This document shows, piece by piece, positions 53,501-60,939 of a stretch of DNA of 64,000 nt. How positions within the stretch are numbered: the first letter of the stretch is position 1; every line of letters starts with the position of its first letter. The notes below the pieces were generated by a model, which saw nothing but the letters and a program-made list of their open reading frames with translations, was not told where the DNA came from and did not search any database. Origin of the DNA: Paenibacillus silvestris (GTDB lineage: Bacteria; Bacillota; Bacilli; Paenibacillales; NBRC-103111); assembly GCF_009882985.1 (NCBI RefSeq), contig NZ_WTUZ01000039.1, positions 310,001 through 374,000 of the forward strand, read 5' to 3'. Made by a program: the position numbers and the translations under genes.

Positions 53501-53678
53501 CAGGTTGTACGAGGCAGAGGGGACTTATACCAACTCGACGCTAACGTTTGCGAACGATATGGTCAAGGCTGCTATAACCAACATGCTGGAAGAAGACTTG
53601 GAGAAGCTGGAAACAAAGAACGTGATAGCTCTTAGTTTTAAACCATTTGAAATTAAAACAGTCAAGATCAGCTATTAA
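50583..53678 (+). CDS. Alpha-mannosidase, glycoside hydrolase family 38 (second copy)
   Basis: A cytoplasmic enzyme of 1031 residues with the GH38 signatures IGHSHMDTAWRWTIEETVKK, GAVWIECDGNLVGGEMMLRQ, the nucleophile D367 in FWLPDTFGYS, and LAYGYGDGGGG. It differs clearly from the first copy in the N-terminal domain (about 250 residues) and in many residues around the active site (HSHMDTAWRW against HTHIDVAWLW), so the two may have different linkage preferences. It begins 17 bp after the receptor gene (AAGGAG site) and ends importer 5. A perfect bidirectional terminator follows. Confidence 0.92.
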   Translation: MLNDKQTERMLGKLKRFEKTIEPYMFTRVDTLDVEIYRTPERLHRIPESHLFVQASSGEVWGGEGKYCWLKGTYKVKQELTNQTLFLKPHVGGHETLLWVNGSPTGIFTLSHGNHYSDLLKSNVQGGELIDIALESYAGHFSAASQPLADSPRSDFIHKYESIDICVKNHQMADFYFDLKTFNQMANALDRNSFVRANIIKTLTEIHEILYYSPDNIETSLFVEAVSQSSKLIKTLYQYKNTSLAPIAAVIGHSHMDTAWRWTIEETVKKCARTYANQISLMEQYPEYKFVQSSAYHGQMMLEHYPELFEKIKVAVKAGRYEPNGAVWIECDGNLVGGEMMLRQFVWGQRFTREHFDYTSNCFWLPDTFGYSPSIPQIMKGCGVDYFLTTKMSWNDTNKFPYDTFYWQGLDGTRVLTHLNKTHLWPDPETATDSVLDGHRSKDAITDKRVSNMRLLAYGYGDGGGGPQFEMIEMARRCSDLEGCPRVETMLVGDFMQKLEQSLTSAPVYAGELYLELHRGTLTNQHTIKRNNRLSEIRLHDLEYLTVRDAVNRDAICRDTDIRPLVEMLLINQFHDILPGTSIPEVHDRSISETTHIIQQADEFIKQVVPAQPADSKVSVINTLAFDRNDTIYLDAVDGCMIQGEYAQQRVTDLWGRKQLAIAGVTINALSSVVLERVVGESSEGSCFHYENHTLDTPFYRVVFDEKSFIKSMIDKSLNRELRGDGYALNTLLMAEDVPTAWDSWDIDADIELKFKDNAELLSSEVVSDGLVEFRIRNHYKLTAKSSLRQDVIFYSDSKQVKFETLMNWQDDHRLLKTVFDTSVFADFARQELQFGYIKRSTTRNTDIEKAKFEVCNHKYTDLSETRYGVALLNDCKYGISVHQSQLGLTLHKGGCRPDFRGDKGEHSCSYAFLPHHSGFDADSVIKPAYAFNYKPIIVPGACSFEAFIRVSEPNIMIETIKPCEDNDRAYIIRLYEAEGTYTNSTLTFANDMVKAAITNMLEEDLEKLETKNVIALSFKPFEIKTVKISY

Positions 53679-53691
53679 TGTACAGCAACCC

Positions 53692-53735
53692 GAACAAATA
53701 AATCTGCCGCAATTGCACGGCAGATTTATTTGTTC
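53692..53735. terminator. Perfect 18-bp bidirectional terminator
   Basis: The arms 53692-53709 and 53718-53735 are perfect inverted copies (core AAATCTGCCG/CGGCAGATTT) around an 8-base loop, with A-rich and T-rich flanks. It ends both the GH38 transcript (+) and the response regulator transcript (-), whose stop codon overlaps the downstream arm. Confidence 0.92.
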
Positions 53736-55287
53736 ATTCATGGCCATCCATGAATTGTTTGGGGCTTTTGCCGGTCAATTTCTTGAATGTTCGGCTGAAA
53801 TGTTCTGGGGATGTGTAGCCTACTTTCTCACAAATTTCATAGATTTTCAGGTTGGATGATTTCATAAATTCAATTGCCTTGGTCATGCGAGTGTGAGCCA
53901 GATAATCCGTGAAAGTGGTATCGCGTTTCTCAGAAAACAGCCGACTAAGATAGCTGCTGTTCATATTAAACTTGTTGGCAACGGATTGCAGGCTTATATC
54001 GTGCATATAGTTTTCTTCTACGTAGTGTTTAACCTGACTAATCATGGAATTCTCGCCATTGTGGGTCTTAACGACGGCAATCACGGAGGATAGCCATTTG
54101 TTGAGCGAGTCCAGATCGCCGTAAAATTTCAAATGTTCCTCGTACGTATTGCTTAGCTCGCGCAGCTCGCCGTAGAGGCCATTCTGCATCGCAAAATCCA
54201 TGAGAAAAAAATGATATTTCATGTAGAGTTCTTTGATAGCTCGAATATGGCTGGCACTCACGGTTTGTGGTGTGATGATGACGTTATGGATTTCCGGTTT
54301 GCGCTTGTCAAAAAGGATGGCACTCAGTTGATCCTTTAAGAGGGCTACTTGTTGCCGGCTGTCGATCGAAAGTGGCGGTGTTTCTTCAAACTTCGACGTA
54401 TAGGGAATGATGGAACCGTTGCCTGCAACAAAGCAATAATCCACGGACAACCTTGCCTCATGAAGGAGTTGTGGAAGGGTTGAGAAGTCGCTAGAAATAC
54501 GACTGACTCCCAGATTGATCCGAAATCCGCTTGGGCGAAATGTGCTAAAGGCACTCCTTAAATGATGCATGATAGAAGCTTCGGATTCCTGCGGAGCATA
54601 GAGCGTAAGAATTAAATACTCGTAAGGCGACGTCTGAATGATTTCAACGTGCGCTTGACTACTAGAGGCGAGAATCTCCTCGTTGGGAGAGAGGCATTCC
54701 GAGATGGCATTTTTCATGGATGCTTCAGGTGTTGAGACATTAGCGTCAAGCTTGTTCAATCGTAGTAGAAGCAAGGTTAGGCGCCTTTTTTCATTGTTGC
54801 ACAACAATTCTCTCAAGGTGCTGATATCGCTAGACGTAAGATTTTCCGCTGCCAGCCGGCTTAATAGCGTTTCTTTCATTAGATCCTTGCTGGAGACGGC
54901 TGGCATTTGTTGGCGATCGCTCAACCGTAGATTGGACAGCGTGTGATTGATATGGTCTTCCGTCATCTCAGACTTCAATAAGTAGTCTTTAGCGCCAAGC
55001 AAGAAGGCTTCCTTCACCAAATGAAAATCGTTAAAGGCACTGATCACAAGAAAGGTTATATCACGTTTAATTGCCAAAGTATCTCTGATCAACTGCAGTC
55101 CGTCCATGATCGGCATCCTTAAATCCGTAATCACCAGGTCTACGTGGTTGTCTTGTTTCATCCAATTATAGGCATCTTGACCGTTAAAGAACTCGCCCGC
55201 CAAATGAAGAGACAGGTCATCCCAATGAATCATGCTCTTAAGCATCTGTCTTACGTAAGGCTCGTCGTCAACAATAATGGCATTCAT
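53734..55287 (-). CDS. Response regulator, YesN family (receiver plus AraC domain)
   Basis: A 517-residue regulator. The receiver domain starts MNAIIVDDEPYVRQML, with the phosphorylation site D55 in LVITDLRMPIMDG and the lysine in YLLKSEM. A middle region of about 280 residues links it to the C-terminal AraC domain (ISLQSVANKFNMNSSYLSRLF and IYEICEKVGYTSPEHFSRTFK). Its ATG overlaps the kinase stop as TAATG. It is the best candidate to bind the tandem-repeat sites at 46895 and 60693. Confidence 0.92.
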   Translation of the reverse strand: MNAIIVDDEPYVRQMLKSMIHWDDLSLHLAGEFFNGQDAYNWMKQDNHVDLVITDLRMPIMDGLQLIRDTLAIKRDITFLVISAFNDFHLVKEAFLLGAKDYLLKSEMTEDHINHTLSNLRLSDRQQMPAVSSKDLMKETLLSRLAAENLTSSDISTLRELLCNNEKRRLTLLLLRLNKLDANVSTPEASMKNAISECLSPNEEILASSSQAHVEIIQTSPYEYLILTLYAPQESEASIMHHLRSAFSTFRPSGFRINLGVSRISSDFSTLPQLLHEARLSVDYCFVAGNGSIIPYTSKFEETPPLSIDSRQQVALLKDQLSAILFDKRKPEIHNVIITPQTVSASHIRAIKELYMKYHFFLMDFAMQNGLYGELRELSNTYEEHLKFYGDLDSLNKWLSSVIAVVKTHNGENSMISQVKHYVEENYMHDISLQSVANKFNMNSSYLSRLFSEKRDTTFTDYLAHTRMTKAIEFMKSSNLKIYEICEKVGYTSPEHFSRTFKKLTGKSPKQFMDGHE

Positions 55288-57110
55288 TATTCGTTGGTAC
55301 CTCCTTCGTTAATGAAATGGGCTTGGGCATCTTCCATAGTGTCCAATACGGGCAGAATAATTTTTACATTGGTGAAGAAACCGGTCGCACTCTCAATCTC
55401 GATTCCATAGGGTTCCCCGTATTGGAGTCGGATTCTTTTATGAATGTTAACGAAACCGATGCGCAGCGAGTCTGAAGAAAGTGTGGACGGTTGAACGAGC
55501 AGATTGTCGATGATCTGGTTGGCGATACCAATCCCGTTATCATGGACGGAAAGAATCAGGGTCGTGCTGTTTTTTAAAAAGGAAGAAAGGATAATGTTGG
55601 CTTTGGCGCCTGTGTTCAAATTTTGATTCAAACCATGCATGATGGCGTTTTCAACGATGGGCTGTAAAATCATATGCGGTACAAGCAAATGGGCAGTTTG
55701 CTCTTCAATCTGATACTCAACGTTCAAATGATGATCGTATCTCAGTTGCTGCAAAGAGATGTAGTCTTTCGTATTCTGTATTTCCTCTCTTAAGGCAATA
55801 ACATTGCTAGGGTGACTTAGGGTATTCCTGAGCAGACGGCTTAACGTAACCAGCATTCTGGCCGTGATTTCGTCCTTATGCTTCATTGCGGAAAAGCGTA
55901 TGGAATTAATGGTGTTGTATAAAAAATGCGGATTAATCTGATATTTGAGCATATCAATCTCGGATTTGCGCTTTTGGCTTTCGATTTCAATTGTATGTCT
56001 AAATAAGTGGTCGATTCGGTCCACCATTTGATTGAATCCGCTTGCAATTTCGCTGATTTCGTTTTTGGAATTGGGCATGACGGCCATTTTAATGTTCATT
56101 TCTCCAACCTTTTTCATTGCATTGGCAAGACGTTTGATGGGAAGGAGAATCTCATTAGAAATAATAAATGAAAACAGAAACATGAGAATCAGCAAGGCTG
56201 CTGCAAGAATGGTGGAAAAAAGAATGATGGATGAAGAAGCTTCCGTTACATGCCTCGATGATGACAACTGAACGATGCGCCAATTCGTAACATTCGATAT
56301 ATTATGTAAAACGAAAAATTTATCGATGTACGAGATGTTGTTCGAGTTTTGATCGAGTGGAAGTTTTTGTGTCATTAAAGCAATTTGATGATCGCTAAGG
56401 GGGAGAGCATGATCGTTTCCGGCAATGATGGTATCGTCTGTATCCAATACGCGAATGATGCTGTCAGCAAATCGAAGTTCATTGTTTAAGAGAGCGTTCA
56501 TCTTCTGCTGACTAACCAGCAGGATAATTTGACAAAGGATCTCAGACGGATTATTGCCCATAATGTTATAGATGTTTTTGGTGATCACGGAATAGGTGCC
56601 ATCGAAGGAGCCGAAGGGAGTGACCTGATTGCTAAACCAACGCATGTTGGGACTGGCTTCGGTGGTGACAATGATGGGATTACTCTTGAAGTCATTCGTA
56701 ACGGATACAAAGGATTTGTAGCTGTAGACTACACGCCCGTCGATGATAACCATGGCAGCAGAAATCACATCATCCGTTGCAAACAAGCTCTTAATTTGCG
56801 GGTCAAGGCCCGTTGTGCCGATGTATTTCGCATGTTGGATATTCCCTTGCTTGATATCGCCTAATGCAGGGAGAGCAAGATTATAGAAAGTGGATGAATT
56901 TGAAAGAATGTCCATATACCTTTGAAATCTTAGATACAGAGCGTCGAGGGAAGCCTGACTTTGCTGCATATCAAATGAAATTGTACGGACCAGCTCTTTT
57001 TGAGCATTGGTTTTGATGGTGTAGTACGAATAATAGGAAAGCGCCAAAAGCGGGATGACGGCAAGAAAAAGATAGGATAAGAAGAATTGATTTTGAATTT
57101 TTGTTTTCAT
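55287..57110 (-). CDS. Sensor histidine kinase, YesM family
   Basis: A membrane kinase of about 607 residues: helix 1 (FFLSYLFLAVIPLLALSYYS), an extracellular sensor domain of about 240 residues (probably Cache-like), helix 2 (IILFSTILAAALLILMFLFS), a HAMP linker (LPIKRLANAMKKVGEM), the signature QINPHFLYNTINSIRF with H395 phosphorylated, and an ATPase domain with VHDNGIGIAN. ATG 57110 has a GGGGT site eight bases upstream; the in-frame ATG at 57125 is less likely. It forms an operon with the response regulator and should sense an extracellular sugar linked to importer 5. Confidence 0.9.
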   Translation of the reverse strand: MKTKIQNQFFLSYLFLAVIPLLALSYYSYYTIKTNAQKELVRTISFDMQQSQASLDALYLRFQRYMDILSNSSTFYNLALPALGDIKQGNIQHAKYIGTTGLDPQIKSLFATDDVISAAMVIIDGRVVYSYKSFVSVTNDFKSNPIIVTTEASPNMRWFSNQVTPFGSFDGTYSVITKNIYNIMGNNPSEILCQIILLVSQQKMNALLNNELRFADSIIRVLDTDDTIIAGNDHALPLSDHQIALMTQKLPLDQNSNNISYIDKFFVLHNISNVTNWRIVQLSSSRHVTEASSSIILFSTILAAALLILMFLFSFIISNEILLPIKRLANAMKKVGEMNIKMAVMPNSKNEISEIASGFNQMVDRIDHLFRHTIEIESQKRKSEIDMLKYQINPHFLYNTINSIRFSAMKHKDEITARMLVTLSRLLRNTLSHPSNVIALREEIQNTKDYISLQQLRYDHHLNVEYQIEEQTAHLLVPHMILQPIVENAIMHGLNQNLNTGAKANIILSSFLKNSTTLILSVHDNGIGIANQIIDNLLVQPSTLSSDSLRIGFVNIHKRIRLQYGEPYGIEIESATGFFTNVKIILPVLDTMEDAQAHFINEGGTNE

Positions 57111-57147
57111 TGGAATCAACCCCATCGATGGACTTGTTATAAATATT

Positions 57148-58263
57148 CTAGGATCGGGCCAGGTTGGGACTTACCGTCGAGCCACGGACAATAAGCTGGC
57201 AGGGAAGCGTAAGGATGCTGCGTTCTTGGATGGGGTTCTGGATCAGAGAAAGGACACGTTTAGCGGCTTCTCTGCCCATATTTGTCTCATTCTGATCTAT
57301 GTAAGTAAGTGGAACTTCCGAAAGTTCAGACTTCTCCTGGTTGTCGAAACATACAATCGATAAGTCCCGCGGAACAACGAGATTCAATTCCCGTGCGCTT
57401 TTCATGGCGAACAGGCCGATCGTCGACGTTGTCGCTACGATGGCAGTAACATCCGGATGATCCAACATATATTGCTTGATTTGTTCGTAGATCGACAAAT
57501 GATTGTTAAGTATTAGTCGTAATCGATATTCGATGGACAGTCCAGCATCGCTTAAGGCTTGCTCGTAACCACGCAACCGATCCTCGATGCTCGTGGTGCC
57601 CGTAATCGCTGTGCTGAGAAAGCTAATGGTGGTATGGCCGAGACTTGTCAAATGTTTCGTTGCTTCATAAGCTCCAGTAAAGTTATCGGAGCTTACGCAG
57701 TTGGCGTCGAGTCCGCGTAAATACCGGTCTACGATGACAAAAGGATAATCGCCCAAGGTCAACTTCAATATTTCACTATTGAAAGTCTCTCCCTCCACTG
57801 GATAAATGATAATGCCTTTCATACCGAGTTGAGTGAGTTCTTTGAGCCGTTTAATTTCTACTTCCTGCCTATCGTGGGTAAGTTTGAATACAACATGATA
57901 GCCATGATCAGCCAGCTCTTGTTCAATGCCAGTTAGTAAGTTGGCGGTATAGAGATTGTCAAGGCGAGGCATCAGGAAGGCGATACATGATTCCAGTGAT
58001 TCTACTGGCTCGAACGGTGTGAGCGGAAGCGCTGCACTATCGGAAATAAAGGAACCTTTTCCTTGAATCCGATAAATAAGACCTTGGTTCACGAAGGCTG
58101 CCATGGCATTTTTTACCGTAATACGGCTGACGTTAAACTGCTCGGCGAGCTCATTTTCCGAGGGGATTTTATCTCCCGGCTTCCAGATGCCCTGTTGAAT
58201 TTGGCTCATCATATAAGTTTTTAATTGAATGTACATGGGTATCCTTGCTGGTGCACTGGACAT
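57148..58263 (-). CDS. GntR-family repressor with LacI-type sugar-binding domain (AraR-like)
   Basis: A regulator of about 371 residues. The N-terminal winged helix is of GntR type (IPMYIQLKTYMMSQIQQGIW and ELAEQFNVSRITVKNAMAAF). The C-terminal part is a periplasmic-binding-protein-like sugar sensor (GIIIYPVEGE, YPFVIVDRYL, RDLSIVCFDNQ), the combination known from AraR. Three in-frame ATGs lie at 58275, 58272 and 58263; the last (MSSAPARIPMYIQ) fits the family best. It is divergent from the heparinase-like gene, and an inverted repeat in the shared region (58279-58307) is a likely operator. The inducer is unknown. Confidence 0.88.
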   Translation of the reverse strand: MSSAPARIPMYIQLKTYMMSQIQQGIWKPGDKIPSENELAEQFNVSRITVKNAMAAFVNQGLIYRIQGKGSFISDSAALPLTPFEPVESLESCIAFLMPRLDNLYTANLLTGIEQELADHGYHVVFKLTHDRQEVEIKRLKELTQLGMKGIIIYPVEGETFNSEILKLTLGDYPFVIVDRYLRGLDANCVSSDNFTGAYEATKHLTSLGHTTISFLSTAITGTTSIEDRLRGYEQALSDAGLSIEYRLRLILNNHLSIYEQIKQYMLDHPDVTAIVATTSTIGLFAMKSARELNLVVPRDLSIVCFDNQEKSELSEVPLTYIDQNETNMGREAAKRVLSLIQNPIQERSILTLPCQLIVRGSTVSPNLARS

Positions 58264-58278
58264 AAGTTTCATCATTCC

Positions 58279-58307
58279 TTGTATTTATGTATATAACAAA
58301 TGTACAA
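58279..58307. promoter_or_regulatory. Candidate operator of the GntR/LacI-type repressor
   Basis: TTGTATTTAT (58279-58288) and AAATGTACAA (58298-58307) form an imperfect inverted repeat with a 9-bp centre. The TTGTAC/GTACAA ends resemble known AraR operators. The site lies just upstream of the repressor start and 60 bp before the divergent heparinase-like gene. Confidence 0.45.
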
Positions 58308-58366
58308 CTTATTTCTTTATTCGTAAAGAACTTCAGAAAGCGTATTCATAGGAGGAGAAGATAACC

Positions 58367-60640
58367 ATGGCTGAAATTAGCAAGAAACAGCATCCGTATT
58401 TATATTTTGATCAAACTTGGGTTGCACGTTTTAGGGTTCAATTGCAGAAGGATGAGAATCTGGAGCGCGAATGGCAGGCTTTTGTAGCCAAGGCGGATGA
58501 CATGTTGGGAAATGGCTTCACAGATGAAAGCGAAGCTGACGGAGAAGATTCCCAGCACGGCAGGTATGGGCCGCCGAGCGAGCAGGTTGCCAAGATGGGC
58601 ACAATACTTGGCCTAGTGTATCAGGTAACGGGCCAAGAGCACTATGCAAAGAAACTAAGGGAAGCGCTCCTTCATTACAGCACTTATACGAAATGGCATG
58701 GTAAAGGCCTGCTGAAGAACGATCCGCCATGGCATTCGGAGTTAAATACGTCCCGCTTCTGCCACGGTTTTGCCGTCGGCTACGACTGCATCTATGATGT
58801 GCTGAGCACGGAAGAGCGTATGACAATTCGCCGGTCCTTGCTCGACCTTGGCGTTCTGCCGACATTGAAGGATTGGGTATTTGCTGATACCCGTACGCAT
58901 GCACTTGATTCCATGGGCCATAATTGGTGGGCTGTGATGATTGGATTAGCGGGAGTCGGGGTGCTTTCCGTCATTGACGAGGAACCTGAAGCGAGCGCAT
59001 GGCTGGAAGAAATCATTCGTATTTTCCCTGAATACTTTCTGTACAAAGGCAGTGTCCTTGGCAATAAAAGTTTGAATTACGACGAAGCGGGAGCTTTCTA
59101 CGAAAGTCTCAACTATGCCGATTATGGCCTGTATGAATATCTGGTCTTCAGGTTGGCTTATCAACATTCGTTCGGATATACGGATTTTTCCGATATTCCT
59201 GTGCTCGCGAAGGCTGGAGACTTCTTCCTGCATACGACGTATCCGGCTTCCGAACGCCCGCTGACCGTTAATTTCGGTGACGGTTATATCTATTCAGGAG
59301 CCGTGCAATCGGCAAAGATGCTGCTGGCCAACGGGCTCGACGATCCGCGTTTGCGCTGGTATTTGAAGGAATGGAAAGCGGAGTACGGGTTTTATGATTT
59401 CATCCAGCAGGATCGTATTTGGCAGGGGGAATCGAGTCCACCATCCGCTGCTGAAACATCGGCGATCTATGCGGATATCGGCTGGGCGACGATGCGCGAT
59501 GGCTGGGAGAAGGATCGCACGATGCTGGCGGTGAAGTCCGGCTTCACCTGGAATCATGCTCATGCAGATGCTGGTTCTTTCGTTCTTTACCATAAAGGGC
59601 GGCCCCTCTTGATTGACTCAGGCAATTGTTCTTACGGGAGACCTGAATATGTTGATTACTATATGCAGAGCGAAGCTCATAATGTCGTGTTGTATAACGG
59701 TGAGGGACAACTGAGGTCGGATGTGACTCGAGGCGTGAAGGAGCCTGGACACGTGTATAATTTGGTGGATCATGCTGGCCTTCGTTATGTTTACGCAGAC
59801 GCAACTGGGCCGATGTCGCTGCATGTCTCTAGGAACTTCCGTCATTTTCTCTGGGTCGACGGCGTTATCGTCATTATGGATGACATTCGGACGCATGAGC
59901 AAGGCAACCTGCAATGGTTGCTTCACTACGAAGGGGATACCAGCATAGACAAGAATGGCTCCTTACGTATCACGAACGGCGATGCCAGTGTGATTGTTAA
60001 GCATGTATTCCCTCAGAAGCTGATCATGAAGCAAAAGGAGGGGATGGCGGACCACAATCCTGATAGCAAGGTGACATATGTATCGTTTGAAATAGAGGAG
60101 CTCGTTCATGAGGCAAAATTTATTACGGCATTACTCCCACTGGAATCAGAGCGTCCTCTGCCGGAAGTGACTGCCTTAGAAGGGTATGAAATGCAAGGGA
60201 TACGCATTCGTTCCGGCGGCAAGCAAACAGATATTTACTGGAATCTCCGGGCAGATGGCCGGGTGATGCATCAGAATTGCATCCGCAAGTTGAATGGATG
60301 GGAGACAGATGCTTATCTGATAGCCATTACGCGATCTGAAGGTGCTGATGAGGAGGATTGGACGAATGTCGAGCGCTGTTTTATCGGTTACGGAAGTGTT
60401 CTCCGCTATAGCGGACATACGCTGTTTGCCTCGATGTCCAGAGCGACGGCTTGCATGGAACTCAGTGCTGAGGAGGTTACGATCTCGCTGCAAGGTCAAC
60501 CTTACATTCGTGCAGAGATACGGCCTGCCGTTATGCCAGAGCAGGTAACTGCGGCTGGGGATGCCAAGGTGGTCTCTTGCAGCAATGGAGTCATCACCAT
60601 TCGTCAATCAACCGCCATGGCGACACGGCGTCCCGGTTGA
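58367..60640 (+). CDS. Heparinase II/III-like protein (polysaccharide lyase fold)
   Basis: A 757-residue protein. The N-terminal half is an alpha-toroid-like region (YGPPSEQVAKMGTILGLVYQ, HNWWAVMIGLAGVGVL). The C-terminal half has the heparinase II/III signature NHAHADAGSFVLYHKGRPLL followed by IDSG. Family members cleave uronic-acid-containing polysaccharides by beta-elimination. There is no signal peptide, so it is probably cytoplasmic and acts on imported oligosaccharides. ATG 58367 has an AGGAGGAG site. It is divergent from the GntR/LacI-type regulator and upstream of the esterase gene. The substrate is not assignable, and heparin specificity is not implied. Confidence 0.82.
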   Translation: MAEISKKQHPYLYFDQTWVARFRVQLQKDENLEREWQAFVAKADDMLGNGFTDESEADGEDSQHGRYGPPSEQVAKMGTILGLVYQVTGQEHYAKKLREALLHYSTYTKWHGKGLLKNDPPWHSELNTSRFCHGFAVGYDCIYDVLSTEERMTIRRSLLDLGVLPTLKDWVFADTRTHALDSMGHNWWAVMIGLAGVGVLSVIDEEPEASAWLEEIIRIFPEYFLYKGSVLGNKSLNYDEAGAFYESLNYADYGLYEYLVFRLAYQHSFGYTDFSDIPVLAKAGDFFLHTTYPASERPLTVNFGDGYIYSGAVQSAKMLLANGLDDPRLRWYLKEWKAEYGFYDFIQQDRIWQGESSPPSAAETSAIYADIGWATMRDGWEKDRTMLAVKSGFTWNHAHADAGSFVLYHKGRPLLIDSGNCSYGRPEYVDYYMQSEAHNVVLYNGEGQLRSDVTRGVKEPGHVYNLVDHAGLRYVYADATGPMSLHVSRNFRHFLWVDGVIVIMDDIRTHEQGNLQWLLHYEGDTSIDKNGSLRITNGDASVIVKHVFPQKLIMKQKEGMADHNPDSKVTYVSFEIEELVHEAKFITALLPLESERPLPEVTALEGYEMQGIRIRSGGKQTDIYWNLRADGRVMHQNCIRKLNGWETDAYLIAITRSEGADEEDWTNVERCFIGYGSVLRYSGHTLFASMSRATACMELSAEEVTISLQGQPYIRAEIRPAVMPEQVTAAGDAKVVSCSNGVITIRQSTAMATRRPG

Positions 60641-60692
60641 AAATTCGTAGCGAAAGATCAGCTTTGGTTGATCCGCACATAAGTGAGCAACG

Positions 60693-60755
60693 GTAAAAAT
60701 GCATCAATATTTGTAAAGAAACATCATTCAATTAAGATTGTGAGAGCGCTATATT
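60693..60755 (+). promoter_or_regulatory. Second tandem-repeat activator site and promoter, before the SASA gene
   Basis: GTAAAAATGCATCAAT (60693-60708) and GTAAAGAAACATCATT (60713-60728) repeat with a 20-bp period. A -10-like TATATT (60750-60755) begins 21 bp after the second copy. Repeat sequence, period and distance to the -10 equal those at 46895-46957, pointing to the same activator. The gap 60641-60939 holds this promoter, a cre-like box and the leader of the next gene. Confidence 0.7.
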
Positions 60756-60770
60756 AAGGAAGGAAAGAGA

Positions 60771-60785
60771 ATGTAAGCGATTTCC
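60771..60785 (+). promoter_or_regulatory. cre-like site in the SASA gene leader
   Basis: ATGTAAGCGATTTCC matches the cre consensus at 14 of 15 positions (last base C). It lies 16-30 bp after the -10 box, a position where CcpA would block elongation or initiation. Confidence 0.45.
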
Positions 60786-60939
60786 AATGGGGTTCAAAGG
60801 GGGGATGAAGTAATGGATCCATAGCACGATAAAGCGTATGGGAAGATTCATGAGAGTATCCTATTTACATGTTCCTGCACATGCAACAAAATGACGTTGT
60901 TCTGCGATAAAAGGATAATTGAATCAGGAGGAATAGGGC

